Positions 28,334 to 38,123 of a stretch of DNA of 64,000 nucleotides are shown here, piece after piece. Made by a program: the position numbers and the translations under genes. This stretch comes from Cyclonatronum proteinivorum (GTDB taxonomy: Bacteria; Bacteroidota; Rhodothermia; Balneolales; Cyclonatronaceae). The notes beneath the pieces are model-generated. The model did not search any database. It was not told the DNA's origin and saw only the letters and a program-made list of their open reading frames with translations. The DNA lies in the NCBI RefSeq assembly GCF_003353065.1, contig NZ_CP027806.1:3802501-3866500 (forward strand). The letters are read 5' to 3'. The stretch's first letter is position 1; the number at the start of each line of letters is the position of its first letter.

Positions 28334-30847
28334 ATGCCATCCGAGAATAATTTGTTCATGACATTTCTTGAAAAATTAGGCCTTCAGCGAAAAAAACCTG
28401 TCTCTCCCAAAGGCCTGAACGATAAAGCGCGCCTTGAAGAAGAACAGCTTTGGCGGAAGAACCTGCTGATCAAACTTGGGATTGCCGCTGGTTTTCTGCT
28501 GCTCGTTTTGCTGCTTTATCCCCGCGACGCGGTGAAGGAAGTGAGTTATCAGATCAATGAACCCTGGCGGCAGGATGATCTTACGGCCCCCTTCGATTTC
28601 AGTATCCTTAAAACCGAACAGGAAATTAACGCTGAAATAGACGAGATCAACCGTATTACAGCTCCTGTGTTTCACATCGACCGCAGCATACCGGAGCTGG
28701 TACAGACGCAGATGGATTCGGTGATGACCAACCTTATGCCGGTTTTAGAAGCCTACGCGAGCTGGCAACAGCATGAAGATCGTGAAAGTGATTCGGCTGT
28801 GGCAGACAGTATCAGCTTTCATCACAGCTTGTCGAACAGCAATCATATTTTTAGTGAAGCCAACATGAACTTCATGCTCCGGCAGTATTTACGCATACAG
28901 CGGGAAAACAGTCGGCAGACGTTCGTAGGCTCTGATATTGTAACCCGCTTGCAACAGCTGCTCACAGAAGTTTACCGAAACGGGGTTATAGACATACCCA
29001 AAGAAGATCTGAACAGTACGGAGCTTTCCATACGGGACACCGAACAGCGTACCGAGCGCTTTACAAGCATAAGCTCCGTGCGGGATATGGAAGAACTCAA
29101 CGAATTTGTGATTTTTCGTCTCAACCGCATGTTCCGGGATGAAGCGGCTGCTATTGCCATTCAGCTCTACTCCGCATTTATTCAGCCCAATCTCATCTTT
29201 AATGAAACCCAAACGCAGCTGCTGATTGACGAAGCGATTGCGAACATCAGTCCGACCAAAGGCGCGGTTGCAGCGGGTCAGGTTATTATCAGACGGGGCG
29301 ACCTGATTGATAATGAGCGGCTAAACATGCTGCAAAGTCTTGAAGCCGCGCGAGCGACACGGGCAAGTAATGTGGAGATTTCCCTGCGCACGCTGGGAGA
29401 TGTGCTGCTGATGATTGCCATCCTGGCTACTTTTCTCTTCTACCTTTATTTGTACAGGCAGCCCATTTTTGACAGCAACAGCAAGTTTCTGCTGGTATTC
29501 ATAGCCCTTTTTCTGGTTGTGGGGGCAAGTGCTTTTTTTATTCGTCTGGAAGGCGTTTCCGAATACATCATCCCGCTCGCCCTTGCTCCCCTGCTGCTCA
29601 CCATCTTTTTTGATTCAAGGGTCGGCATTATCGCTGCGATCAGTATCTCACTGATGACAGCACTCATGAACGGGTACAATTTTGAGTTCCTTACCGCAAC
29701 CCTTGTTGCTTCAAGCATAGGCGTGTATTCGGTCCGCGATATCCGGCAGCGCAGTCAGTACTTCCTGAATACGCCGGGCATTATTTTCCTGTCCTATGCA
29801 TTTGTGCTGCTCGGCTTCACCCTGTCACGCTCAGGGGCATGGGATGTTTTCGGGATGAACCTGCTCATCATTTTCGTGAATGTGCTGCTGATTTCTATCC
29901 TGACCTATCCGCTCATTTTTCTGTTCGAAAAAATGTTTCAGCTCACAACTGATGTGACGCTGTACGAGCTCAACGACAACAACAATTCGCTACTCAAAGA
30001 GCTGATGTTTAAAGCTACCGGAAGCTTTCAGCACAGCATTCAGGTTGCCAATCTTACGGAGGCTGCCGCTTCAGCCATTGGTGCCAACGCGCTGCTTGCC
30101 CGTGTCGGTGCCCTTTATCACGATATCGGTAAGATGGAAAAGCCGCAGTATTTTGTTGAGAATCAGGGCGGAGGCGTAAATCCCCACGATCAGCTTAAAC
30201 CGGCCATGAGTGCTAAAATCATTCGTGACCACGTCAAGGCCGGGGTTCGGAAAGCACAGCGCGCCAATCTGCCGCCGGTAATTATCAATTTCATCGAAAG
30301 CCATCACGGCAACACCATCATTCAGTACTTTTACGCCAAAGCCCTTAAAGAGGCGGATTCTGAAAATGAGGTGCATGATAACTTTTTCCGCTACGACGGG
30401 CCGCTCCCATCAACCAAAGAAACCGGGATTCTGCTGCTTGCCGATGCCATCGAAGCCGCTTCAAGGGCTATGAGTGATCCCACGCACAAAAAGCTCGAAA
30501 ACCTGGTCAACCGCCTTGTAGACGAAAAGGTTAAACATGGACAGCTGATCGATTGCCCCCTTACATTTCGGGATATCACTTTGATTAAAGAAGCTTTTGT
30601 CAAGAATCTCTCGGCCATTTATCACAGCCGGATCAAGTATCCCGGGCAGGATAAAAAAGATAATGCTGTGGATGCAGATGAAAAGTCAGCACAAAGCACA
30701 TCATCCAAAGCCGACGATACAGATGGAGGCGTCAAGGAAAGTAGTGCCGCAGCGAACCAGGCGGAACAGAGCGAATCCGGTTCCAAAACTTCGAAGGGCA
30801 AAGAGACTTCGGCAGATTCGTCATCTCCTGAAACGGAAAAGGGATAA
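28334..30847 (+). CDS. 7TM-HD family c-di-AMP phosphodiesterase (PgpH-like)
   Basis: An 837-residue membrane protein. Residues 1-65 carry one helix (about 47-62), residues about 65-345 an extracellular 7TMR-HDED domain, about 350-545 seven membrane helices, and about 555-760 a cytoplasmic HD domain with H596-D597 in LYHDIGKMEKPQYF and ESHHGNTIIQYF. PgpH of Listeria hydrolyses cyclic di-AMP. The last 70 residues (S, E, K, D rich) form a disordered tail. An in-frame ATG 13 codons later (28373) is a less likely start. It stands alone, without an adjacent endolysosomal ybeY gene that often accompanies it. Confidence 0.88.
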   Translation: MPSENNLFMTFLEKLGLQRKKPVSPKGLNDKARLEEEQLWRKNLLIKLGIAAGFLLLVLLLYPRDAVKEVSYQINEPWRQDDLTAPFDFSILKTEQEINAEIDEINRITAPVFHIDRSIPELVQTQMDSVMTNLMPVLEAYASWQQHEDRESDSAVADSISFHHSLSNSNHIFSEANMNFMLRQYLRIQRENSRQTFVGSDIVTRLQQLLTEVYRNGVIDIPKEDLNSTELSIRDTEQRTERFTSISSVRDMEELNEFVIFRLNRMFRDEAAAIAIQLYSAFIQPNLIFNETQTQLLIDEAIANISPTKGAVAAGQVIIRRGDLIDNERLNMLQSLEAARATRASNVEISLRTLGDVLLMIAILATFLFYLYLYRQPIFDSNSKFLLVFIALFLVVGASAFFIRLEGVSEYIIPLALAPLLLTIFFDSRVGIIAAISISLMTALMNGYNFEFLTATLVASSIGVYSVRDIRQRSQYFLNTPGIIFLSYAFVLLGFTLSRSGAWDVFGMNLLIIFVNVLLISILTYPLIFLFEKMFQLTTDVTLYELNDNNNSLLKELMFKATGSFQHSIQVANLTEAAASAIGANALLARVGALYHDIGKMEKPQYFVENQGGGVNPHDQLKPAMSAKIIRDHVKAGVRKAQRANLPPVIINFIESHHGNTIIQYFYAKALKEADSENEVHDNFFRYDGPLPSTKETGILLLADAIEAASRAMSDPTHKKLENLVNRLVDEKVKHGQLIDCPLTFRDITLIKEAFVKNLSAIYHSRIKYPGQDKKDNAVDADEKSAQSTSSKADDTDGGVKESSAAANQAEQSESGSKTSKGKETSADSSSPETEKG

Positions 30848-30963
30848 AACCAGCATTGTGCGTCCGGATTTAGACCCAAAAGGCTGCGCACGGCACGGCA
30901 GGTAAACAGAAGATTTTAACGGAAGCCCTGTACCCATCAGCTGCAGGCGCCAAAACTCAGAGC

Positions 30964-31887
30964 ATGGCAAAAGAAAGCCCGTTCGCTTCACTTAACCGTG
31001 ATTATCAGCATTATCTTAAACTTGAAAAAGGTCTCTCAGGCCATACGCTCGATGCCTACACGCGTGATATTGCGAATTATCTGGATTTCATCTTTGCCAT
31101 CCAAAAAGTACACGATCCCGCCGGTATTTCGCTCCGGCATATTGAAGACTACCTGCTTGAGCTAACGGAAACCGGTTTTGCCCCGGCAACCATTGCCCGC
31201 AACATTTCGAGCATTCGCGGTTTTCATCTTTTTCTGATTCTTGAAGGTCATACCACAGCAAACCCGGCACAGCTTGTGCGTTTGCCGAAAAAAGCACTCA
31301 AGCTGCCCGAAGTGCTTAATCCTGAACAGGTTTCACGCATGATTGAAGCGGTGTGCTCTGCGGAAGCTTCAAGCCGGACGCCCCTTCGGGATAAAGCCAT
31401 ACTCGAACTGCTGTATGCTACGGGCATGCGGGTAAGTGAACTCACAGCGCTCGATCTTTCGCAGCTCTATCCCGAAATCGGCTTCGTACGGGTGTTTGGT
31501 AAAGGCAGCAAGGAAAGACTTATCCCGGCCGGCGCGCAGGCATTTGAAGCCGTCTCCAACTATACCGAACAGGAGCGCGCAGACCTTGTGAAGCCAACCG
31601 CTGATACGGGAAATGCTGTTTTTCTGAATGTGAGAGGCGGCCGGCTTAGTCGGGTAAGTATATGGCAGCTGGTGAAAAAAGCTGCCCGGCTCGCTGGTGT
31701 GAACGCGCCGGTTTATCCCCATGCATTCCGGCACTCATTCGCGACACACCTGCTGGAAGGCGGTGCGGATTTGCGGTCTGTACAGCAAATGCTCGGGCAC
31801 GTATCCATCAACACTACTGAAATTTACACGCATGTTGACCGCAGCTTTCTCCAACAGGTGTACCGTGATTTTCACCCCCGCGGATGA
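30964..31887 (+). CDS. xerD: Tyrosine recombinase XerC/XerD
   Basis: A 307-residue site-specific recombinase for chromosome dimer resolution. The N-terminal SAM-like DNA-binding domain (about 8-95) has YLKLEKGLSGHTLDAYTRD. The catalytic domain has R156 (ATGMRVSEL), K180 (GKGSKER), H253-x-x-R256 (HAFRHSFATHLLE), H279 (MLGHVS) and the nucleophile Y288 (TEIYTHV). All catalytic residues are present. XerC and XerD cannot be told apart with confidence; XerD is a label of convenience. Nothing around it suggests an integrative element except the MITE-like hairpin just downstream. Confidence 0.88.
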   Translation: MAKESPFASLNRDYQHYLKLEKGLSGHTLDAYTRDIANYLDFIFAIQKVHDPAGISLRHIEDYLLELTETGFAPATIARNISSIRGFHLFLILEGHTTANPAQLVRLPKKALKLPEVLNPEQVSRMIEAVCSAEASSRTPLRDKAILELLYATGMRVSELTALDLSQLYPEIGFVRVFGKGSKERLIPAGAQAFEAVSNYTEQERADLVKPTADTGNAVFLNVRGGRLSRVSIWQLVKKAARLAGVNAPVYPHAFRHSFATHLLEGGADLRSVQQMLGHVSINTTEIYTHVDRSFLQQVYRDFHPRG

Positions 31888-31934
31888 GGATTGCGTTTTG
31901 TATCCTGTTTATGGCTATTTTAACCGCCTGATGT

Positions 31935-32014
31935 TAACCCGCATTATTCACAATTAAAAAGAATTTATTTGCTAACTGTAAGTTTAAATTTAGCTTGGTG
32001 AATAATGCGGGTTA
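31935..32014 (+). repeat. MITE-like hairpin with 17-bp inverted arms
   Basis: taacccgcattattcac (31935-31951) and its exact reverse complement (31998-32014) flank 46 AT-rich bases. If the outer TA is taken as a target duplication, the structure resembles a small non-autonomous element. It lies between the Xer gene and mtnA. A partial arm (ttaacccgcatt) recurs near 22500. Confidence 0.6.
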
Positions 32015-32050
32015 TAGCTGCTTACTCTAATTTTTCTGACTGATTTTTTT

Positions 32051-33103
32051 ATGAGCGAAAACAAACAAGCTGTCAAATCTATCGAATGGCGCGATGATCA
32101 CGTGCGGATCATTGACCAAACCTTCCTGCCTTCCCGCACGGTTTATTGCGATATTCGGGACATCGGACAGATGTGGGACGCCATCAAAAAGCTTAAAGTA
32201 CGGGGCGCACCTGCCATTGGCATAGCTGCAGCCTATGCCTTCTATCTTGGTATCCGTGATATTCGCGACATCTCTTTCGCAGGATTCAATATTGAGGCGG
32301 AACGCATTGCTGAATATCTGGCTTCAAGCCGCCCAACTGCCGTTAATTTAAAGTGGGCACTTGACCGCATACTGATGACCATCTATGCGCTTCGGGAGAA
32401 ACCTATTGAAGAAATCAAAGCCAAAGTACTGGAAGTCGCGCAGACCATACATCAGGAAGACATCAGAACCTGCAGGCAGATCGGGCTGAACGGTCAGGAG
32501 CTCATCCCAAAAAAAGCTAACATCCTGACACACTGCAACACCGGCGGACTTGCGACCGGACAGTATGGCACGGCGCTTTCCATGATTTTTCACGCACATG
32601 AAGAGGGTAAAAACATCCATGTTTGGGTAGATGAAACGCGACCGCTGCTGCAGGGCGCGCGGCTGACGGCCTGGGAGCTGTCTCAGGCGGAAATTCCGTT
32701 CAAGCTCGTCATTGATTCAGCTTCCGGACACTTGATGAAATCAGGCATGGTAGATTTAATTGTGGTCGGAACTGACAGGGTTGCGGCCAACGGAGATACG
32801 GCAAACAAAATCGGCACGTACAATCTTTCCGTGCTTGCAAAAGCGCATAACATCCCCTTTTATGTGGCTCTTCCGCTTTCGACCATTGACCTTAGCCTGT
32901 CGCACGGTGATCTCATTCCGATTGAAGAACGCGACAGCGCGGAAGTCACCCAATTCGGCAATGCGCGGGTAGCGCCGCCCAAAACAGCTACCTTCAATCC
33001 CGCCTTTGACGTAACCCCTGCTGAAAACATCACGGCATTCATCACTGAAAAGGGAATCGTAAGGCCGCCTTTCACTGAAAACCTGAAAAAGCTTTTCGAA
33101 TAG
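32051..33103 (+). CDS. mtnA: S-methyl-5-thioribose-1-phosphate isomerase
   Basis: A 350-residue MtnA of the methionine salvage pathway, converting methylthioribose-1-phosphate to methylthioribulose-1-phosphate. Signature segments are KKLKVRGAPAIGIAAAYAFY, ILTHCNTGGLATGQYGTAL (with the catalytic cysteine) and VVGTDRVAANGDTANKIGTY (with the catalytic aspartate). The C-terminus ends FITEKGIVRPPF. Other methionine salvage genes are not in this window. Length is normal. Confidence 0.94.
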   Translation: MSENKQAVKSIEWRDDHVRIIDQTFLPSRTVYCDIRDIGQMWDAIKKLKVRGAPAIGIAAAYAFYLGIRDIRDISFAGFNIEAERIAEYLASSRPTAVNLKWALDRILMTIYALREKPIEEIKAKVLEVAQTIHQEDIRTCRQIGLNGQELIPKKANILTHCNTGGLATGQYGTALSMIFHAHEEGKNIHVWVDETRPLLQGARLTAWELSQAEIPFKLVIDSASGHLMKSGMVDLIVVGTDRVAANGDTANKIGTYNLSVLAKAHNIPFYVALPLSTIDLSLSHGDLIPIEERDSAEVTQFGNARVAPPKTATFNPAFDVTPAENITAFITEKGIVRPPFTENLKKLFE

Positions 33104-33543
33104 CCTGAAGACAGAAGCTCTTGCCAGATTTTTTTTGTGTACTCTAAATAGCGAGGGTGGTTTTTGACGGTTGATTCGTCGTCGCTTTCGCTGGCCTTTT
33201 CGACTTGTTTACCGGGACAAGTTTCCGCACTAAGGCATTGGATCAGATTCCAACCGTAAAGAGCTGTTGGGAAATCAGGTCGCGCACACCGCTGTTTTCT
33301 GTCCCGGGACTGCGGGTTGCCCGCAAAAAAGCAAGGGGCCCATCTTAGGTTTGGGATCCCTAAACTATCACGAAAGACCGTGATGTTCTCGGAATTTCAC
33401 CCAAAAAAAACGAAAGACTAACATACCCGGAACGCCGGGCTCAGGGCTCTTCTGCTGGTACACGCGTTGTTTTTTCGGGATGGAAGCTTTTTGATATTCT
33501 GCTGCGTCCAATCAGGGTAAGGTTACGCACATTGTGATACCTG
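33104..33543. other. Convergent intergenic region with a structured repeat
   Basis: There is no credible gene between mtnA and the HD hydrolase. The second half, about 33295-33440, contains copy 1 of a dispersed structured repeat that recurs at about 58115-58275. Confidence 0.6.
33295..33440 (+). repeat. Dispersed structured element, copy 1
   Basis: Contains the 20-base core CGAAAGACCGTGATGTTCTC (33371-33390) shared exactly with copy 2. Outer arms tttggg (33350-33355) and cccaaa (33400-33405) pair, an atcac/gtgat hairpin encloses part of the core, and a cccgg/ccggg hairpin follows. A gc-A-run-gcaa block precedes the element in both copies. Confidence 0.65.
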
Positions 33544-34209
33544 TCAGGCCGGGTGCTGCATGTCGTTTTTTCCTGCTATTTCGCCGATCAGCTGCTGCTC
33601 GAATTTTTTCATAAAGCTGAGACGCTGCAGGGCGATTTCTCTGGCTGTTTGTGTGTGCATGCGTTCCGGCAGCTTGTACAGCTTTGTGTAGAAATGATCG
33701 AGGGTATAGTGCTTGTCGTTAAAGCTTCGGCTGTTGCCGTCGGTGATTGGCATTTCGGGGTGGTAAAAGGCTGCGCCAAAGGAGGCGCCGGTTACAAAAC
33801 AGCGCGCAATTCCGATGGCTCCAAGGGCGTCGAGGCGGTCGGCGTCCTGCAGGATTTTGGCTTCTTTCGTTCGGGCCTGTACTTCGCCGCTAAAGCTGTG
33901 CGCAGCTATGCAGTGTGAAATGGCGTCAACCGTGGCTCTGTGTGTGCCTTGTGACAATAACCATGCAGCGGCTTGCTCAGCGGACCTTGAAGCGGCCTGA
34001 CTGCGTTCGGCACTGTTCTTGGGGAGGGCGATAAGATCATGCAGCCACGCGGCGGGAATCAGAATGTTTAAATCCGCGCCTTCCGCCTGCCCGATATCCC
34101 GCGCGCGTTCGACAACGCGCATTACGTGCTGCAGATCGTGGGCGGTATCATGTTTGGCAATGCGGGGCGTCAGCCAGTGCTTTATGGTGTGCTCGTCCGG
34201 TGCTTTCAT
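33544..34209 (-). CDS. HD-domain phosphohydrolase (YedJ-like)
   Basis: A protein of about 221 residues from the chosen ATG at 34209 (MKAPDEHTIKHW). The frame stays open to an ATG at 34287, but the extra 26 residues do not resemble the family. The HD motif is in AAWLHDLIALPKN, preceded by the metal-binding histidine in HDLQHVMRVVERA and followed by ILQDADRLDALGAIGIAR. YedJ-like HD proteins are presumed nucleotide phosphohydrolases; the substrate is not known. The YrdC-like gene ends 110 bases upstream on the same strand, so they may be co-transcribed. Confidence 0.82.
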   Translation of the reverse strand: MKAPDEHTIKHWLTPRIAKHDTAHDLQHVMRVVERARDIGQAEGADLNILIPAAWLHDLIALPKNSAERSQAASRSAEQAAAWLLSQGTHRATVDAISHCIAAHSFSGEVQARTKEAKILQDADRLDALGAIGIARCFVTGASFGAAFYHPEMPITDGNSRSFNDKHYTLDHFYTKLYKLPERMHTQTAREIALQRLSFMKKFEQQLIGEIAGKNDMQHPA

Positions 34210-34319
34210 TCGGGTAACTAATTTGGCGTTTGATTCCGGTATAAAGTGAAACAGGCAGGCTGTACATTTATACAGCGCTGCCTGCATGCAAACCGGATCA
34301 CAGTATTTTTGTGAAAGGG

Positions 34320-34994
34320 TTATGACTCGGAAAGGGCTGCGTCTAAATCGTGCAGGGCAAAAACTTCTTCTACTCTTTCGAAGCCTTCACCGACGCGGAT
34401 GATGGAGGGCACATCACCGGTCATGTCAATAATGGTAGATTCCACGGTTTGAAGAGGCTGCTCGTCGTCGATAGCAATATCAACAAGGTGATCAAAAATC
34501 CGGAACAGCTCATCTGTAAATTGCGGATCGCCATCCGGAACAAGTTCATCGGGGGCTTTGGCGCTTGTTGCAAGCAAAGGATGACCGAGTTCGGCAATAA
34601 TTTGTTCACAAATCGGATGGGAAGGCACGCGGAAGCCAACGGTTTTGCGCTTGGGGTGAAGCAAAAGACGGGGCACTTCTTTCGTACCAGGCAAAATAAA
34701 GGTGTAAGGACCCGGTATGAGTCGTTTGATGATTTTAAAGTTATCTGTGCTGATGTTGGCAAACTTGGAGATTCCGGTAAGGGAGTCGCAGATAAGCGTA
34801 AACATGTGGTCGCTGTCGAGTTTACGGATGTTTCTGATCCGGTCGACTCCTTTTTTGTTGGTATAATCGCACCCGAGGGCATGCTGCGTGTCAGATGGAA
34901 ACAGCATAATTTCACCAGCCCGAAGCCTGTCAACAATATCGAAAACACGCTTTACATGAGGGGTTACCGGATGAAGCTTAATAATCTCAGCCAT
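34320..34994 (-). CDS. Sua5/YciO/YrdC family protein
   Basis: A 224-residue YrdC-fold protein. The nucleotide-binding motif KRLRAGEIMLFPSDT region (here DRLRAGEIMLFPSDTQHALG) and the PGPYTFILPGTKEVPRLL and VGFRVPSHPI segments are typical. Members either make threonylcarbamoyl-AMP for the tRNA t6A modification or are YciO-type paralogs. The phrase STIIDMTG near the end is conserved. The HALGCDYTNKKGVDRI region resembles the YciO group more than TsaC, so I do not give a gene symbol. Confidence 0.83.
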   Translation of the reverse strand: MAEIIKLHPVTPHVKRVFDIVDRLRAGEIMLFPSDTQHALGCDYTNKKGVDRIRNIRKLDSDHMFTLICDSLTGISKFANISTDNFKIIKRLIPGPYTFILPGTKEVPRLLLHPKRKTVGFRVPSHPICEQIIAELGHPLLATSAKAPDELVPDGDPQFTDELFRIFDHLVDIAIDDEQPLQTVESTIIDMTGDVPSIIRVGEGFERVEEVFALHDLDAALSES

Positions 34995-35161
34995 ATATTG
35001 GATCTGTATATTTAGTTGATGTTTCGGTTAAACCTGCTGTTCAGGTTATGGATTACATCTCTTTAAGCAAGCTTTTGTGCCTTAACACAAAATGTTGCCG
35101 TAATCTTGTATCTTGAATGTAGTAAATTTTCAAACAAAGAAATCTGTACAAGGAGTTTTCT

Positions 35162-35866
35162 ATGTCATCTGCATTAAACATAACCTTTTTAGGTCATTCA
35201 GCATTTAAGATCACAACGCCGGAGGGCTGTGTTATTCTTATTGACCCTTTTTTGAGTCAGAACCCGTCAACCCCGGAAGACTTAAAGAAACAGAATAAAG
35301 CGGACTACATCCTGCTTACTCATGGCCATGAAGACCATGTCGGGGATACGCTGGAAATCGCCGCCCAAACTGGTGCTACTGTTGTGAGTACCGTTGAGCT
35401 TTCCGGTTTGCTCAAATCAGACGGTCTTGAAGCGTCGCAGGCTGCGGAATTCAATAAAGGCGGTACGCTAAAGTTTTCGGAATTCAGTGTGACGCTCACC
35501 AATGCCAATCACTCTTCATCATTTGGCGGACGCTATGCCGGTGAGGCCGGTGGCCTGGTGCTTCGCTTTACGGATGGCAGCTGTATCTATCATGCGGGCG
35601 ACACCAACATTATGCCTGATTTCAGCCTGTATGCGGATTTGTATGCCCCGGATATTGTTATGCTGCCCATTGGTGATCATTATACCATGGGCCCCGTTGA
35701 GGCCGCCATGGCAGCTGCCATGATCAAAACAAAAAAAGTGATTCCCATGCACTATGGCACGTTTCCGGTGCTAACAGGATCTCCTGAAACCTTTAAGACT
35801 GAGGTAGATAAAAGAACCGGTGGCGCTTCAGAGGTTGTTATCTTGCAACCCGGCGAGTCGGTCTGA
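35162..35866 (+). CDS. UPF0173 metal-dependent hydrolase
   Basis: A 234-residue metallo-beta-lactamase-fold protein of the UPF0173 family. The metal motif is LLTHGHEDHVGD (residues about 55-66), with further ligands in NANHSS, HAGDTNI and PMHYGTFP. Segments GHSAFKITTPEG and DPFLSQNP are family markers. The physiological substrate of the family is unknown. A clear AAGGAG Shine-Dalgarno site precedes the start, which is uncommon in this window. A bidirectional terminator separates it from ctaB. Confidence 0.92.
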   Translation: MSSALNITFLGHSAFKITTPEGCVILIDPFLSQNPSTPEDLKKQNKADYILLTHGHEDHVGDTLEIAAQTGATVVSTVELSGLLKSDGLEASQAAEFNKGGTLKFSEFSVTLTNANHSSSFGGRYAGEAGGLVLRFTDGSCIYHAGDTNIMPDFSLYADLYAPDIVMLPIGDHYTMGPVEAAMAAAMIKTKKVIPMHYGTFPVLTGSPETFKTEVDKRTGGASEVVILQPGESV

Positions 35867-35903
35867 CCCGCTGAAGGATTGAAGTCATCCTCATTTATAA
35901 ACC

Positions 35904-35943
35904 AAAAAAGGGTACGGTTCGCAAAGCGCCGTACCCTTTTTTT
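35904..35943. terminator. Bidirectional rho-independent terminator
   Basis: aaagggtacgg and ccgtaccctttt form a strong stem around ttcgcaaagcg, flanked by an A-run on the left and a T-run on the right. It serves both the UPF0173 gene and ctaB, which converge on it. Confidence 0.88.
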
Positions 35944-35961
35944 GCTAATTGAAAAAATTAA

Positions 35962-36867
35962 TCAACCGATCAGTACATCCAAAAGGATGACGATCCAAAC
36001 TATTGGCAGGTAGAAGATGGAGGCAAACATCAGCTTTTTGGCTGAATCCTTGTCTTTATTTTTGAAGAACAAATAGCCGTAATAAAAGAAAAATGCTCCG
36101 GCGAGCAATGCGCCAGCGAGATAGATCATCCCGTTGTACCCCATAAAGTACAGGCTGACTGATATGGGGATGAGTATGATGAGGCAGGAAAGATTAACCC
36201 AAGCGGCCTTATAACCGGCTTCGTCGTTTTTGGGAAGCATTCTGAAGCCTGCTCTTGTGTAATCGTCGTTGCAAAGCCAGGCAATGGAAACAACGTGCGG
36301 TACCTGCCAGAAAAAGACGATGGCAAACAATACCCAAACGCCGGGTTCTGTAATGGTGCCTGTTGCGGCAGCCCAACCCCCGACGGGTGGTAAGGCGCCG
36401 GGCACGGCTCCAATCCAGACATTGCTGAAAGAGACCCTTTTCATGGGGGTGTACATCGCAAGGTATGAAAACGCGGTGAGGGCAGACACCATACCCGCTA
36501 CCCAGTTGACGGTTGCGATAAGGTAAATAAGCCCGCCGAAGATCATGCTCATTGAGAATATGAGCGCATGTGAAGTTTTAATTCTCTCCATTGGCAGCGG
36601 TCTCTTGCTGGTGCGGAGCATCAGTTTATCGAGATCGCGCTCAATGTACTGATTGTGCGCGGCTGTTCCTGCTGCAATAAGTACGGTACCAATAATTGCG
36701 TGAAATAATAGCGTAAAATCGAATGTTCCGGCTGATCCAAGTAGAAAACCGATTGCCATACTTGCCAGTACGAGAACGGTTATACCCGGTTTTGTCAGCT
36801 CGAAGTAATCGGATAATGCCTGCGAAAATACTGGTTTGGAAAGTGTTTTTTCCTGCGTTAGCTTCAT
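35962..36867 (-). CDS. ctaB: Protoheme IX farnesyltransferase (heme O synthase)
   Basis: A 301-residue UbiA-superfamily prenyltransferase that makes heme O from heme B. The first aspartate-containing motif is AAHNQYIERDLDKLMLRT, with KRPLPMERI after it. The second motif region is VWVLFAIVFFWQVPHVVSIAW, split over a helix, followed by LCNDDYTRAGFRMLP. About nine membrane helices are expected. It diverges from ctaA across a 162-base shared promoter region, and both feed the caa3 oxidase encoded just downstream. Confidence 0.95.
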   Translation of the reverse strand: MKLTQEKTLSKPVFSQALSDYFELTKPGITVLVLASMAIGFLLGSAGTFDFTLLFHAIIGTVLIAAGTAAHNQYIERDLDKLMLRTSKRPLPMERIKTSHALIFSMSMIFGGLIYLIATVNWVAGMVSALTAFSYLAMYTPMKRVSFSNVWIGAVPGALPPVGGWAAATGTITEPGVWVLFAIVFFWQVPHVVSIAWLCNDDYTRAGFRMLPKNDEAGYKAAWVNLSCLIILIPISVSLYFMGYNGMIYLAGALLAGAFFFYYGYLFFKNKDKDSAKKLMFASIFYLPIVWIVILLDVLIG

Positions 36868-37029
36868 GAAGTGCGAGCAAATGATGGTCTTTGATAAGTC
36901 TTAAAATTTAAGAAATAATCCATTAATACTCACGGATAGATTGAATATATATGCACAATAAACCTTAATTTACATGGGCACGTTATTATTGGTCCATGCA
37001 GGACTGAACACAAAGTTTTTATTTTATTT

Positions 37030-37944
37030 ATGCTTAAGCAACTTTTCCCGACCGTAGCTGTAACCACCATCGTCGTTACCGTATTGCTGATATTTATTGG
37101 GGTCATTGTTCGTGCTTCGGGTGCAGGTCTGGGATGTCCGGACTGGCCTAAGTGCTTTGGCATGTGGATACCACCAACAACTGCAGAAGCACTCCCCCCT
37201 GAATTTAATCCTGACGAGTTCAATGTGGTTCATACCTGGACAGAGTACATTAATCGTCTCTTTGGTGTGCTGGTCGGCTTCCTGATTATTCTTACTACGA
37301 TATTCTCAACCGGCTACCTAAAGGAGCGAAAGACCGTTTTCTTTGCTTCGTTTTTATCACTTGTACTTGTGCTTTTTCAGGGATGGCTCGGGGGGCAAGT
37401 GGTCAGAAGCGGTCTTATGCCGGGTATGATTTCAGTGCATATGGTCGTCGCTATGCTGATCCTGATGACGCTGGTTTATGCTGCGTGGTCAGCAATTAAG
37501 GACCGTTACCGTTTTACCCTAATGCATAATCATAAGCGGTCTTTGTTTATCGCGTCATTTTTGCTGCTGTTTTTGATGTTTGTGCAAATTGTACTCGGAA
37601 CACAGGTACGTGAGGCCATAGACATGGTCGACAAGGTTTCTATCGCGCGTGCTGAATGGCTCGATCATGTGGGTATAATCGATCAGATACACAGAACTTT
37701 TTCCTGGACGATATTGCTGGTGAGCGGATGGATTGTGTATTATGTGAAAAGCAATAATCTGGTAACCAATATTACCAAAATTGCAGGCTTAATATTCATA
37801 CTGGTACTCACACAAGTTTTCATTGGTGTCGTACTTGCCTATGTAGGATTCCCGGCTTCATTTCAGGTTCTGCACCTTGGGGTATCTTCTTTTTTGATCA
37901 TTGCTATTCAGATATTACTGCTTGCTTCGAAGCACAACCGGTAA
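37030..37944 (+). CDS. ctaA: Heme A synthase (CtaA/COX15)
   Basis: A 304-residue membrane protein with eight predicted helices that oxidises heme O to heme A. Conserved features are VRASGAGLGCPDWPKCFG in the first loop, and the four heme-ligand histidines in VVHTWTEYINRL, ISVHMVVAM, DQIHRTFSW and VLHLGVSS. The C-P-D-W-P-x-C pair marks the cysteine-containing class. It is transcribed away from ctaB and towards the IS256 remnant. Confidence 0.93.
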   Translation: MLKQLFPTVAVTTIVVTVLLIFIGVIVRASGAGLGCPDWPKCFGMWIPPTTAEALPPEFNPDEFNVVHTWTEYINRLFGVLVGFLIILTTIFSTGYLKERKTVFFASFLSLVLVLFQGWLGGQVVRSGLMPGMISVHMVVAMLILMTLVYAAWSAIKDRYRFTLMHNHKRSLFIASFLLLFLMFVQIVLGTQVREAIDMVDKVSIARAEWLDHVGIIDQIHRTFSWTILLVSGWIVYYVKSNNLVTNITKIAGLIFILVLTQVFIGVVLAYVGFPASFQVLHLGVSSFLIIAIQILLLASKHNR

Positions 37945-38123
37945 CAAGCTTGAGATAGTGCCTTTGCAAATAGTTGTGCATGCCTTGTTTGTTCGTTCAT
38001 ACAGGACAGATATAACTGTTTGAGAAATACACAGAACTGCTCAAATACACAGACTACCCGCGATTGCGTGTGACTCTGTGCGTATAAGGCAAAGCGCTTA
38101 CCATCTGATGTGAGTCAGCCTGC

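Noticed and set aside
30964-31887. Tyrosine recombinase as integrase of a mobile island
   Set aside because: Its length and motifs are those of housekeeping XerC/D, and there are no att repeats or cargo genes around it.
34210-34287. Longer start for the HD hydrolase
   Set aside because: The 26 extra residues look unlike the family, and the DNA there resembles a leader.
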